From: SVEL01 sp017381055
Lineage (GTDB): Bacteria > Bacillota > Clostridia > Lachnospirales > Lachnospiraceae
Direction of reading: 5' to 3'
Assembly: GCA_036307185.1 (NCBI GenBank)
Contig: JAXJYC010000039.1
Span: forward strand, 62,001 to 126,000
Length of the DNA stretch: 64,000 nt
Positions 18,401 through 27,308 of this stretch are shown here, piece by piece. Position 1 is the stretch's first letter. Every line of letters starts with the position of its first letter. The translations under genes were made by a program, and so were the position numbers. Below the pieces are notes generated by a model that was given only the letters and a program-made list of their open reading frames with translations, was not told where the DNA came from and made no database searches.

Positions 18401-19093
18401 AGTTCTAGCAGCTTTGGCACACTCCTTTAGCTGCTCCTTTATACTATCTGCCACTATATCTAACCAAATATGGGAATTCTCCTCCTTGTACATATCACAA
18501 AGACTCAAAAGCCACTTCTCTGGATTAGGATAACTTGATGCATATGTATACAAGGTCAATATAGCCTCCTCCACATCACTGTCATCTCTTGTTCCAGAAT
18601 ATTCGTCAATAAATCTTAAGAACTCTCTATCTCCACTCTCGTATCTCTCCTCTAAAACTGCTGCAATAGCATCCGACTGCATCAGCTTCAGCTCTCCAGT
18701 ATCACCTATCTTAAAGCCTGGGTCTAAATCAATATTACTAAAATACTCTCTTACCACATCACCGCAGAAACTATCTATAGTAGCAATTTTAGCATTATGT
18801 ATATAGGTTGTCTGCTTGCGCAAATGCTCATTTAACGGGTCCTTAATAGCCTCAACCTCCAACGCCTTTAACACTCGCTCTCTCATCTCTCCTGCTGCCG
18901 CTCTTGTAAATGTTACAACCAACAGCTTATCTATGTCTACAGGCTCTTTGCCATACTTACCTAGCACCATAGAAATAATTCTCTCAACCAAGACCGCAGT
19001 CTTTCCAGAACCAGCAGCTGCCGATACAAGAAGATTACAATCTCTTGTCTTTATAACTCTACTCTGTTCATCAGTCCATCTTGTACCCGACAT
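15476..19093 (-). CDS. addA: ATP-dependent helicase/nuclease subunit AddA
   Basis: The 1205-residue helicase-nuclease subunit of the AddAB complex that resects double-strand breaks and starts RecA repair. UvrD-type motifs include Walker A SAAAGSGKTAVLVERI, motif II MIDEYQDSN, GDVKQSIYKFR, LMTIHKSKGLEYPVVF and RVLYVALTRAREKLIL. The RecB-like nuclease domain at the C-terminus carries VVVDYKTDSV and RYRSQLEYYGQAL. It starts 1 bp after the addB stop; the ribosome-binding site GGAGG lies inside the end of addB, so translation is probably coupled. Confidence 0.97.
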   Translation of the reverse strand: MSGTRWTDEQSRVIKTRDCNLLVSAAAGSGKTAVLVERIISMVLGKYGKEPVDIDKLLVVTFTRAAAGEMRERVLKALEVEAIKDPLNEHLRKQTTYIHNAKIATIDSFCGDVVREYFSNIDLDPGFKIGDTGELKLMQSDAIAAVLEERYESGDREFLRFIDEYSGTRDDSDVEEAILTLYTYASSYPNPEKWLLSLCDMYKEENSHIWLDIVADSIKEQLKECAKAARTALDLSRTQLFDKYESLLNSEYECVSKMLEAEGYDEIGKQVKAMDFARMPIMRGLSAEDELVKKRIANLRESYKKTIRKLSSKYFSRSYEDMVSDVTGSFAVVQTLVDLVLRFAKEYKRIKADKDLVDFSDLEHYALEILVSEDEEGRFVPTETALALSKDFYEIMIDEYQDSNLVQEIILNAVAGRGVDASNVFMVGDVKQSIYKFRLARPELFLGKYETYTTMDKDDTELPDGNGKIILSSNFRSRYQVLDFANMIFKQIMVKELGGITYDEENMLYPKFPYEPGDEASYKTEILFVDTGEDKDDDDSLEEEAFDKIELEAAMTADRILELVNGKNGQPPMMVFDKEVKGMRPISMSDIAILLRSTARYAEVYTQVLMSKGITVTTSLRDGYFDTFEIGAILDMLSVIDNPRQDIKLASVLRNIFGLSENMLSDIRIGGQGSFYEAFANYNGIYGSIILDIKEKLKSYRAMVSYTSIYDLICHIIEDTYFRQFISATSVGKKRMANVEMLLEKAKAYEDGPYSGLFNFVRYIEKLKQYKVEQGEANLTNENDDSVKLMTIHKSKGLEYPVVFVAGMGKKMNMQDVSKKLVIHHTMGIGINKIDVDKRVRYKTLLKEIIGNQIKLENMAEELRVLYVALTRAREKLILTGVGNVTSKLEKYEHLEGVSGVELSSSLISGASSYMDWIIMSIIRCIDEELYEFKQISPTSIVYNKMVQVASTDSYKNALLNWDTDKVYNGDIRKQIEDIFAYEYMYNEECNLRSKMSISDIKHMFMKLEFEEEGLVEKVQYEKKNTEEMISSENGAKRGTAYHRALELFDYDLDIADESDIKSMLDNIVSKGLMSEEDISLINCTKLYSFANSNLGLRMKNAHKEGRLYREKPFVMGVPACVINSEEYKSQELVVVQGIIDAWFIEDDKIVVVDYKTDSVKNIKDLDARYRSQLEYYGQALSKITGKQIKELVIYSTKFDSELIL

Positions 19094-19094
19094 A

Positions 19095-22000
19095 CTAGTC
19101 CTCCTTTCCTTCCTCTGGTGTCTTTACCACATTCCACTTCTCATTTATATACTTCAAATCAGTTCCAGACAAGCTTCTATATTCATTGTCAAACTGCTTG
19201 TTATCAAAGGCACAAATTCTACTATATTTGCAATAAGTACATGGTGTTAACTGGCCTCTCTTATATGGATTAATATCAATCTTTCCATCCATTATCTCCT
19301 TAGTCATATCACTTACCTTGCACTTAACTCGCTCTATAAGCTTATCAAAATTATCCAAGGACATAACTCCTGCCTTCTTCTCAACACGCATATCTATGCC
19401 ACTATCAGAATACTTAGCTTTAGTAATCAAAGACGCTCCCTTAGCATCTACGATATCATTATCGATACCTACTATAACTGTCTCTGAACTATTGATAGCA
19501 CCAGACATCTGATATTCTTTAAGAAGACTACTAGCCAACGCATCCTCATCTAAAAATGACTCTTCAAAGTCTAGAACAGGATCCTTTATATTAAAGTAAA
19601 ATGCACCTGCTGGCACTACATTCTTAGATGGATTAGCCTTTTTCTCCCTCTCTACCATCTTGTCCATATAATAGATAAGCTGCAACTGAAGCCCGTTATC
19701 CACAAGCGCTGGATCAAAAGATGTACTACCAGACTTATAATCAATAATCTTAATATATATATCGCTATCCTTAGACATCTTATCCACTCTATCGATTCGA
19801 CCTTCTCTAAGCTTAAGCTCAAACTCAGAAGGTTCAAAATCGCCTCTTTTAATATGCTCTAACATAGCCCATGCAGACCTATCAGTTATACGTCTTATCT
19901 TCTCTATCATATAAGAATTTCTAGCTGAACTTGTAAGCACATTTTCACCATAATTGCCTGCAACTATATTAACCACTTCATCAACTATAACCTTGCGATC
20001 ATTATCAGTTACGTTATTTAAATCCATATCTTTTTCAATAAGCTTTCTTGAAAATAATTCAATAGCCTCATGGAAAATATTACCCATATCCACCGGTTTA
20101 ATCTCATAAACTTCCCTCTCAGCAAGCTTTAAACCATAAGATAAGAAATGTGCATATGCACAAGCAGCATACTTCTCAATTCTAGTAATACTACTGCCTA
20201 CGCCCTCCTTATATAAAGCGCTGGCAACAGTTCTATCAAGAGCCAAATTATTATTCATAAAGAAAGCTCCCTCTATTGCTCTATTGAGAGCATCTCTATA
20301 TTTTTCATCCTTAGCAAAATATGTGTAAAGCTCACGCCACAAATCATCTATATCATCACTTCCATAAGAAGTGATAGCTCCTGCCATTCTATCAAAGGCT
20401 CCCTGTGCAGATAAAATTTTATCTTTCATACTGCTCTTAGCACTATAAATTCCACAGTCATTAAACATATCTCTTAAGGTGCCAATTAGATACGAAGGTC
20501 TAAGTGGCGAACCGTCAGAAGAACTAGTTGAATAAGTCATAATAAGCTTATCTGACGCCTTTGTAAGATTTAAATATAGATAAAATCTCTCGATAAAGGC
20601 TTGCTCCCTAACTGTAGGAGATAACTCTAAATCAAGATTCTTAAGTATAGTTCTATCACTTCCCGACAACAGTCCAGGCTTGCCATTTCTAGCAGGTATA
20701 ATACCATCATTTACCCCCGCCACAAATAAAACCTTAATATGATTAAGTCGAGTTCTTTGTATATCACCTATAACTACCTGATCCATTACAAGAGGAATAA
20801 TACCCACCTTAATCTCATCAAAGCCATCATCTAACAATCTTCTATATTCCTTTAGAGAAATCTTCTCTTCACCTAACAGATTAGATAATTTATCCAATAA
20901 TTCCATAACAAGCTTATATGCCTGTCCATATTCAGCTGCCAAAGAATGCTTTCCTGCCGCTTCAAACTGTTCCTTACTATTGTTAAGTGCCTCTTCAAGC
21001 TCATGTTTTTGCACAAAAGCCTTAATGGCATCTGATATCTCCTTTACAGACATTATCGCAAAATCTCTGTCCGTAAAATCAGACAACGCCTCCATAAGCT
21101 TAATTCTTATACCTTCACACTGTTCAAACTCTTCATCAGAAAGACCTCTATACTTCTTTTTAAAGGAATTTGTATACGCAGTTTTACCCTTTATGCCACA
21201 ACCGATAACGTAATTCTCTAAAATATCTCCTTCTTCATCTGTTATAGGACTCATATAATTCTTAATATAAGAAAATACGCTCTCATAAGAAAAATTCTCA
21301 TCCGATATTCTTAAAATACTTCTAATAATATTAACGAATGGATTGGTAATAAGAGTTCTTTTATTATCCATAAAGAATGGAATATCAGCTCTCTTAAAGG
21401 CCTTCTCCACATTTCTCTTCATACCCTCTAAGTCACCTGTTACCACACCAATATCTCTATAGCGCAAGCTTCCCTTAGACTCTCTTACAAGCTCAGAAAT
21501 TTTCTCCGCTATAAAGCTGGTCTCCTCCATTGAATTTTCGGCAACGAAAATCTCAAAACTATCATCCACATTTATCTTTTCTGCAGCTTCATATCTAAAT
21601 ATATTTTCTTCAATATGACCTAATACCTCTTTGCGACCAAATCTAGACTCTTCTGTCTTACCTATAATCACAGGTTTCTCTGTACATATATGTCTATCAC
21701 TAGCCATAGACATAAGCGTATTTATAGTCTCCTTAGACATAGCAAAAAGCTCATGCTCCTTTATCTCACTAAATCCCACTTCAGTAAGCTTCACGCACTC
21801 TTCCTTAGGCAATGTCAATGCTATATTAACAGAATCTGCGCACTCCAAAAGAAGACTTAACAGCCTATTTTGAACTGGTGTAAAGCCTGTAAATCCATCT
21901 AAATATATTATACTATCTTTAACAATCTTTGACTCCCCTATAACCTCACAAAGCTTAGAGAGCACCTCTTCCTTTGTTATGTAAGTATTTTCTCCATCAT

Positions 22001-22517
22001 TTATACTAGCCACTTCCTTTTGAAAAGCCTCATATACCACCTTAATATCATGAAGCTTCATAGAAGTAGCCTTATGGTCCTTTGTATCCTCAATAACCTT
22101 ATCTAACTGTTCCGGAGTTACCCCATACTGATAAAGCTCTGAAATAGATGACTTCATCTCCTCTACAAAACCAAAGTACTTGTGCTTATCATAGAATAGC
22201 TTTAACTTATCCTTATTAGCTTCTATAGCATGACGAAGAAGCAATGTCTTTCCTGTATCATCTAATATAGATAATCTATTAATTCCAAGCTCCTCAAAGA
22301 CTCTGAAAGCCAATCTTCCGAAGCTCAATATATCTATATTCATCACTCCATGCCTAGGATGCTTAACTACTATATCCTTCTGTGTCTCCATAGTAAACTG
22401 ATCCGGCACAAGCAATATATAGTTCTTGTCCATATTATCTATAGATTCCCTTATTATCTCTTCATAAATATGTCCGGTCTTTCCCACACCACTTGCTCCT
22501 AATATAAAGCGTAACAT
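19095..22517 (-). CDS. addB: ATP-dependent nuclease subunit AddB
   Basis: The 1140-residue partner of AddA. It has an N-terminal Walker A LGASGVGKTGHIYEE, an inactive-helicase-like core and a C-terminal RecB-type nuclease (IIDYKSGSTSFDPA, GLQLQLIYYMD). Four cysteines for the structural 4Fe-4S cluster are present: one in KYAACAYAHF and three in CTYCKYSRICAFD. It is the first gene of the addB-addA operon and diverges from the small membrane protein gene at 22674. Confidence 0.96.
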   Translation of the reverse strand: MLRFILGASGVGKTGHIYEEIIRESIDNMDKNYILLVPDQFTMETQKDIVVKHPRHGVMNIDILSFGRLAFRVFEELGINRLSILDDTGKTLLLRHAIEANKDKLKLFYDKHKYFGFVEEMKSSISELYQYGVTPEQLDKVIEDTKDHKATSMKLHDIKVVYEAFQKEVASINDGENTYITKEEVLSKLCEVIGESKIVKDSIIYLDGFTGFTPVQNRLLSLLLECADSVNIALTLPKEECVKLTEVGFSEIKEHELFAMSKETINTLMSMASDRHICTEKPVIIGKTEESRFGRKEVLGHIEENIFRYEAAEKINVDDSFEIFVAENSMEETSFIAEKISELVRESKGSLRYRDIGVVTGDLEGMKRNVEKAFKRADIPFFMDNKRTLITNPFVNIIRSILRISDENFSYESVFSYIKNYMSPITDEEGDILENYVIGCGIKGKTAYTNSFKKKYRGLSDEEFEQCEGIRIKLMEALSDFTDRDFAIMSVKEISDAIKAFVQKHELEEALNNSKEQFEAAGKHSLAAEYGQAYKLVMELLDKLSNLLGEEKISLKEYRRLLDDGFDEIKVGIIPLVMDQVVIGDIQRTRLNHIKVLFVAGVNDGIIPARNGKPGLLSGSDRTILKNLDLELSPTVREQAFIERFYLYLNLTKASDKLIMTYSTSSSDGSPLRPSYLIGTLRDMFNDCGIYSAKSSMKDKILSAQGAFDRMAGAITSYGSDDIDDLWRELYTYFAKDEKYRDALNRAIEGAFFMNNNLALDRTVASALYKEGVGSSITRIEKYAACAYAHFLSYGLKLAEREVYEIKPVDMGNIFHEAIELFSRKLIEKDMDLNNVTDNDRKVIVDEVVNIVAGNYGENVLTSSARNSYMIEKIRRITDRSAWAMLEHIKRGDFEPSEFELKLREGRIDRVDKMSKDSDIYIKIIDYKSGSTSFDPALVDNGLQLQLIYYMDKMVEREKKANPSKNVVPAGAFYFNIKDPVLDFEESFLDEDALASSLLKEYQMSGAINSSETVIVGIDNDIVDAKGASLITKAKYSDSGIDMRVEKKAGVMSLDNFDKLIERVKCKVSDMTKEIMDGKIDINPYKRGQLTPCTYCKYSRICAFDNKQFDNEYRSLSGTDLKYINEKWNVVKTPEEGKED

Positions 22518-22673
22518 TCCGCTACCTCCCTCTCAAATATCAATCTAGTCTTAAACTAGCTATATCTATATTAATACTTTATGTGTACAATAATTCACTC
22601 ATAAAACCATCTTTACCGAATAAAATATATAAATAATATTTATGTTTATGGCTTATGCCTAACAGGAGAATCT

Positions 22674-22874
22674 ATGAATCAGGACGACAATCCAAAAATT
22701 TACGTTATGCAGTTAAAAGAGCTTATATACACCGCTTTGCTTATTATCCTTACAATCGTACTTATCATAGTACTAATAAACGTCTTCGCTACCAAGGATA
22801 GTTCAACTACAACCTCTGCAACTTTAGGAACGGAGAGCACCTCCGAATCCATATACTCCTATACATATAATTAG
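22674..22874 (+). CDS. Small single-pass membrane protein
   Basis: A 66-residue protein with a polar N-terminus, one strongly hydrophobic segment (about residues 16-38, rich in Ile, Leu and Val) and a Ser/Thr-rich tail. The ribosome-binding site AGGAGA at good spacing supports a real gene. No family is recognised and the function is unknown. It sits alone between addB (divergent) and the HTH-ATPase-DUF4325 gene. Confidence 0.6.
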   Translation: MNQDDNPKIYVMQLKELIYTALLIILTIVLIIVLINVFATKDSSTTTSATLGTESTSESIYSYTYN

Positions 22875-22966
22875 TTCACATCATTAAACACTATTTTACC
22901 CAATTTTCTGATACTTCGCAATCACTTAATATAACTTAATCTAACTCAAATTAGCAAGAATATAAG

Positions 22967-22995
22967 TTGCATTTTGTCTATTAAAATTGTAATAT
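22967..22995 (+). promoter_or_regulatory. Sigma-A promoter of the HTH-ATPase-DUF4325 gene
   Basis: TTGCAT (22967-22972), a 17-bp spacer and TAATAT (22990-22995), leaving a leader of about 110 nt before the start codon. Confidence 0.55.
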
Positions 22996-23112
22996 ATTTA
23001 TATATAGTTGTTTAGTTGTGCATTATAGTTTCATATCATATAAAAAGTACTCAAATAAAAACTTTCCTATATGATATAAATTGGATACACATATTAGATT
23101 AGGAGGTTTTTT

Positions 23113-24177
23113 ATGTCTTTTACTAAGGAGAAACGCGACAAAATTCAACACGACCTTATGGAGCTTATCAATAGTGACGATTCTGAATTTATCCAAAAGC
23201 TTATAAAAAAGTATTCTCTCACTGCTACTAGCATCAGAAGATATCTTAAGGAGCTGTTGGATTCTGATATTATACACAAGGACGAAGACAGAGCTTGTGG
23301 CTACGACCTAACTTGGACAGAGTATGAATATATATATGACCTTGAAAATGAAAACTTTGAGGAGCATGAAATATATGGCGAAATATTGGCTCCTATTATA
23401 AAGGATTTCTCTGAATCAGCAAAAAAGATTTGGCCTTATGTATTTGTTGAAATTATGAATAACGCCTTAGAGCATTCTGGTGCCACAAAGGTTATCTGTA
23501 AAATAAGAACATGTTACTTATATACAGATATCATCATAGCTGATACTGGTGAAGGTATCTTCCAGCGTATTAAAGATTATGTAAAAAAAGAAAAAAACAT
23601 AGATATAAGCACACGTGATATTATCCTTGAACTACACAAGGGTAAGCTTACTATCGCTAAGCATCTTCATACTGGCGAAGGTATCTTCTTCGTATCAAAA
23701 ATGCTTGATTACTTTGCAATATGTTCCGACAATCAGGTATTCTACCACGGTATGCAGAGCGCCGACTCTTCCTTAAAGGCTTACTTAGAGTCATATGCAA
23801 ACAAAATAAGCGGATATGGCACTACTGTTTGGATGTGCTTATCTAACTCTTCTACTAGAGAAATGAATGAGATTTTTGATGAGTTCTCTTCAGACAATGA
23901 AGGTTTCTCAAAAACAATTATTCCTATACGAGAGATTTGCCACGGTGGCTATCCTGTGGCTCGTTCTCTTGCCAGACGACTTGTATACCGAATGGAACAA
24001 TTTGGTGATATCATCCTTGATTTTTCTGAAGTTCCTATGATAGGACAAGGATTTGCCCATGAAGTTTTCGTAGTATTTAAGAATAAGTTTCCAGAGGTAA
24101 ATATCACTGCGATAAATGCCAATTCTGATGTAAATAAGATGATACAGCATGTATTAAATACAAAGTATGATGACTAA
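23113..24177 (+). CDS. HTH, GHKL-type ATPase and STAS-like DUF4325 fusion protein
   Basis: A 354-residue three-part protein. Residues 1-60 look like a winged HTH (SIRRYLKELLDSDII). Residues 90-265 form a GHKL ATP-binding domain with N box EIMNNALEHSG, G1 IADTGEGIF and G2 GEGIFFVSK. Residues 275-350 form a DUF4325 (STAS-like) domain with ILDFSEVPMIGQGFAHEV. The make-up recalls an anti-sigma-like kinase and an anti-anti-sigma-like domain in one chain, with DNA binding, so a regulatory switch is likely (inference). No target gene is adjacent. It has a good AGGAGG site, a promoter and a terminator, and is monocistronic. Confidence 0.8.
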   Translation: MSFTKEKRDKIQHDLMELINSDDSEFIQKLIKKYSLTATSIRRYLKELLDSDIIHKDEDRACGYDLTWTEYEYIYDLENENFEEHEIYGEILAPIIKDFSESAKKIWPYVFVEIMNNALEHSGATKVICKIRTCYLYTDIIIADTGEGIFQRIKDYVKKEKNIDISTRDIILELHKGKLTIAKHLHTGEGIFFVSKMLDYFAICSDNQVFYHGMQSADSSLKAYLESYANKISGYGTTVWMCLSNSSTREMNEIFDEFSSDNEGFSKTIIPIREICHGGYPVARSLARRLVYRMEQFGDIILDFSEVPMIGQGFAHEVFVVFKNKFPEVNITAINANSDVNKMIQHVLNTKYDD

Positions 24178-24227
24178 ATAAGATATATTAATATAATATC
24201 CTAATACGATATCTCAAATATAACAGA

Positions 24228-24260
24228 GGTAGGCGAATTTCAAAACGCCTACCTTTTTAT
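24228..24260 (+). terminator. Terminator of the HTH-ATPase-DUF4325 gene
   Basis: GGTAGGCG (24228-24235) and CGCCTACC (24246-24253) form an 8-bp stem followed by TTTTTATT. Confidence 0.9.
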
Positions 24261-24261
24261 T

Positions 24262-26169
24262 CTATACTCTTTTTTGATTCAATGTTGTATACATAGTTAC
24301 TGCTGCACCTATTAATGCTATAGCCAATAACCATATCATATTTACTTTGTCTCCTAAATTCGGTGTACCACCTACATTGCCAGCACCGTTTCCACCACTA
24401 TTATTTGTTCCGGTACTACCATTTACATTATTACTTGTATCGCCGTTAGATGTACCACCGTTATTTGGATTAACATTTGTATCTCCAGGTTTATTTGCCA
24501 CTTCTCTTATAGCTCCACATTCATTACAATCTGTATCATTAATATCTGTATATGTATGAGCATAATCATTAGCTGTTACATTTATAGTTCTAGAATACAG
24601 CTTTGTTCCATCTTTTAATGTAGCTACACACATATATACCCCTGGTTGATGGTTTTTAAGCTTATTTGTATTCTGTCCTGCTATAGCCTCGCCTATTTCA
24701 TCTTTTGAAAGTGTTATCTGAGCTGTAAACTCACCATAAGAGCCTATGCCTATTTCACATATATCAGACTCAGTTATTTCATACATATACTCATTTTCAT
24801 TCACTTCGTCCAAATAAATCTCATCACCATCCACACGAACAGCAACCATATCAGCTTCTCCACTAATCAACTTTATATTTATGGTATATCCTGCTTCGAA
24901 TATATTTCCTATATATACCATATAATAACCACTATCTTCCTGGCCAACCCATTTTTCATTTTCAAATGTGCCTAAAAACACCTCAGCTGGCATAACCTTA
25001 TCAGCATTTTCAGGAGTTACCAACTGTTTATCTATAACATTATATGTTGTATTAGTTGCTTTGTGCCACTGATATGACGCAACCTCTTTACTGCTAACCT
25101 CCATCATAGGATTGCTTGCAGTAGGCTGGTTTACTACATTCAAATGACCCACCACTGTATTTGACCACACTACTTCATTTCCACAAGACACCTTACATGC
25201 ATAATATTTTCCTTCTTCGTAATCTGTGAGAGTTGCCTTAGTCTGACCATCTACTACTTTTTGCGAATCAGTTTTTATCAATTGTATCGATGGTGTGAAA
25301 GCCTCTTCTCCAAACATTTCAAAAGTATAAAAAGTACTATCAATTGCAGTAAACATATATTTACTACTTCCATCTAATTCTGTCTCTACTTGTACACATT
25401 GTTGAATTCCATTTTCATCAGTCATATATGTTCTTACTGATCTATCACCTTTATTTTCAAAATCGAACAATACTGATTCACCCTCGTGCATATAAATGGT
25501 TGTCTCTAAATATTCTATCCTAGAATAACCAGAATAAAAAGAACTCCACTTATTATTCGTTTTATCATAATTACCTTTTGCACATACTTTATCGTCTGCA
25601 ACAGTTCTCATTCCGTCAGCTATGGCGTATGTTTTTCCTTCTCTTACTAACTCAATCCTTGCCACTACATTCGCCGGAGTAGCCTCATCACGAATATTTA
25701 CCTCTACAATACCATCATCAACAATTGTTTTTGAATACACATCACCATTTTTTACACAAATTTCGTTATTAAAGGTAACTCTATCATCTGACACTCCACC
25801 TAGCCATGTTACATTAATAACATCTCCTGCCTTGCATTCAATGTATAAATGCATATATCTCATTCCATCTTCAGGAATCCATTTATTCTCATTTTCATAA
25901 TAAATTCCTCTCTCCAATGGTACATATATCTTACTTGCCGCTTCGTCAACAATATTATATACAGCCTCTGCTTTCTCACCCGCTTCTAACTCATACCACT
26001 GATAAGACACACCGTCTGTCTTATTTACCGAAACACTTGGATTATTACCATCATAATTTGTCGTTACCTTAAGTGGCTCCTCTCCCAATGCACTAACACT
26101 CATACTTCCCACAATCATAACTGCGACGCACATAGTTGCCAACAGTTTTTTCATAATTTTTAAACGCAT
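24262..26169 (-). CDS. Exported surface protein with repeated beta modules and C-terminal membrane anchor
   Basis: A 635-residue protein with a signal peptide (KKLLATMCVAVMIVGSMSVSALG), two or more related modules beginning with SYQW-type text (about residues 45 and 365), a HTYTDINDTDCNECGAIRE segment with a CxxCG-like knuckle, a Gly/Asn/Thr-rich linker, and a C-terminal hydrophobic stretch ending in NQKRV. The tail preceding the hydrophobic stretch reads TPNLGDKVN where a sortase signal would have xPxTGD, so sorting may be degenerate and the protein simply membrane-held. The function is unknown. The first ATG has AAGGAGGG 7 nt upstream. Confidence 0.8.
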   Translation of the reverse strand: MRLKIMKKLLATMCVAVMIVGSMSVSALGEEPLKVTTNYDGNNPSVSVNKTDGVSYQWYELEAGEKAEAVYNIVDEAASKIYVPLERGIYYENENKWIPEDGMRYMHLYIECKAGDVINVTWLGGVSDDRVTFNNEICVKNGDVYSKTIVDDGIVEVNIRDEATPANVVARIELVREGKTYAIADGMRTVADDKVCAKGNYDKTNNKWSSFYSGYSRIEYLETTIYMHEGESVLFDFENKGDRSVRTYMTDENGIQQCVQVETELDGSSKYMFTAIDSTFYTFEMFGEEAFTPSIQLIKTDSQKVVDGQTKATLTDYEEGKYYACKVSCGNEVVWSNTVVGHLNVVNQPTASNPMMEVSSKEVASYQWHKATNTTYNVIDKQLVTPENADKVMPAEVFLGTFENEKWVGQEDSGYYMVYIGNIFEAGYTINIKLISGEADMVAVRVDGDEIYLDEVNENEYMYEITESDICEIGIGSYGEFTAQITLSKDEIGEAIAGQNTNKLKNHQPGVYMCVATLKDGTKLYSRTINVTANDYAHTYTDINDTDCNECGAIREVANKPGDTNVNPNNGGTSNGDTSNNVNGSTGTNNSGGNGAGNVGGTPNLGDKVNMIWLLAIALIGAAVTMYTTLNQKRV

Positions 26170-26286
26170 TTTTTACCCTCCTTTTATTTTATATGTGTAT
26201 AACATTTTATCATATTACCATACAAAAGTCTAACAAATTATATACCCTATGCATATACTAATATAAAACTTTAAATCAGGTGAAAT

Positions 26287-26817
26287 ATGGCATATAGAAT
26301 AGTTATTGACCCAGGACATGGCGGTGAAGATTTTGGCGCCACATACAAAGGAAGAAACGAGAAGGACGATAACCTTAATCTAGCCCTAGCAGTTGGTCGT
26401 ATACTAGCAGATAACGGCATCGATGTATTATATACAAGAACTGAGGATGTATATAATACACCTTTTGAAAAGGCAACTATGGGAAACAATGCAAATGCTG
26501 ACCTTTTTGTTTCAATCCATAGAAATGCACTCCCTACTCCAAATACTGGAACTGGCGTAGAAACTCTTGTATATAACGACCAAGGTATAAAATCTCGATT
26601 AGCTAGAAACATAAATAGCGAATTAGGCAATCTAGGTTTCGATGTAAGAGGCGTAATCGAACGACCTAATCTAGTCGTTCTAAAGCGGACAAAAATGCCT
26701 GCCGTCTTAGTTGAGGCAGGCTTTATAAACAATGATGCTGATAACGAGAAATTTGATGCTGAATTTAATGAAATAGCACAGGCTATAGCCGACGGTATAT
26801 TAAATACCGTAGGCTAA
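26287..26817 (+). CDS. N-acetylmuramoyl-L-alanine amidase (Amidase_3), no signal peptide
   Basis: A 176-residue zinc amidase that cuts the bond between MurNAc and L-alanine. The zinc ligands are seen in VIDPGHGGED, in RNEKDDN and in VSIHRNA, and the catalytic Glu in AVLVEAGFINN. The protein is only the catalytic domain: no signal peptide, anchor or wall-binding repeat. It may act after lysis, be exported by another route, or serve sporulation like CwlD (inference). It is divergent from the surface-protein gene, and no clear terminator is seen before the convergent lipoprotein gene. Confidence 0.9.
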   Translation: MAYRIVIDPGHGGEDFGATYKGRNEKDDNLNLALAVGRILADNGIDVLYTRTEDVYNTPFEKATMGNNANADLFVSIHRNALPTPNTGTGVETLVYNDQGIKSRLARNINSELGNLGFDVRGVIERPNLVVLKRTKMPAVLVEAGFINNDADNEKFDAEFNEIAQAIADGILNTVG

Positions 26818-26893
26818 CCTTGTGCCACTATTTATATAAGCTATACAACTTAATACAGTCATAAATAAGCTTGTACAAAGGTATTCAAACTAC

Positions 26894-27214
26894 TTATCTT
26901 AAACCGTTACGTGCACCACCGTTATTACTTGTTGTTTCAGTGGTATTATCAAGAGCATTTCCTATATCATCTATAAGACCTGTGCCTGTTGTACCATTGT
27001 CTGTAGTTCCGTTAATTGTATTATTTCCATTAGTATTTGTGTTTGTTGTCACTCGCTCACTAGTGGTTCTGTCAGTTGTAACTCTATCATTAGTAGTATT
27101 CCCACTGGTAGTTTCTGTTGCCACCTCTGCGTCAGTGCTACATGAACAACCTGCTGCTACTGCTAACACTCCTACAACTAACAAAACCAAGGACATTCTT
27201 TTAAATTTACCCAT
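26894..27214 (-). CDS. Small Thr/Asn-rich lipoprotein
   Basis: A 106-residue protein with a lipoprotein signal peptide (lipobox-like AVAAGC, Cys at about 23) and a mature part made almost only of Thr, Asn, Gly and Asp. No domain is recognised; it may be a spacer or coat-like surface lipoprotein. The start has AAAGGAGACT upstream, and that ribosome-binding site is perfectly complementary to a sequence about 40 nt further upstream (see the hairpin at 27221-27280). The low-complexity composition leaves some doubt, but lipobox and ribosome-binding site agree. Confidence 0.7.
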   Translation of the reverse strand: MGKFKRMSLVLLVVGVLAVAAGCSCSTDAEVATETTSGNTTNDRVTTDRTTSERVTTNTNTNGNNTINGTTDNGTTGTGLIDDIGNALDNTTETTSNNGGARNGLR

Positions 27215-27220
27215 AATAAT

Positions 27221-27286
27221 AGTCTCCTTTGATATATTTAGTAATTAATTTACTACATATATTTATTTACAAAGGAGACTTTTTTT
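27221..27286 (-). promoter_or_regulatory. Hairpin sequestering the lipoprotein Shine-Dalgarno (or plus-strand terminator)
   Basis: An 11-bp perfect inverted repeat pairs 27221-27231 with 27270-27280, with extra ATATAT and TAGTAA/TTACTA pairing inside. On the minus strand the downstream arm contains the lipoprotein ribosome-binding site AAAGGAGACT and the upstream arm is its exact complement. On the plus strand the right arm is followed by seven Ts, so it could also terminate transcripts coming from the amidase side. Confidence 0.65.
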
Positions 27287-27308
27287 ATACACTTTTTTAT
27301 TTTTTCAA

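Noticed and set aside
26271..26732. 153-residue minus-strand ORF opposite the amidase
   Set aside because: The amidase frame has all catalytic motifs and a ribosome-binding site; the antisense frame has neither.
26871..27248. 125-residue plus-strand ORF opposite the lipoprotein
   Set aside because: It is a Val/Ser-rich shadow of the Thr/Asn-rich lipoprotein, which has a lipobox and a strong ribosome-binding site.
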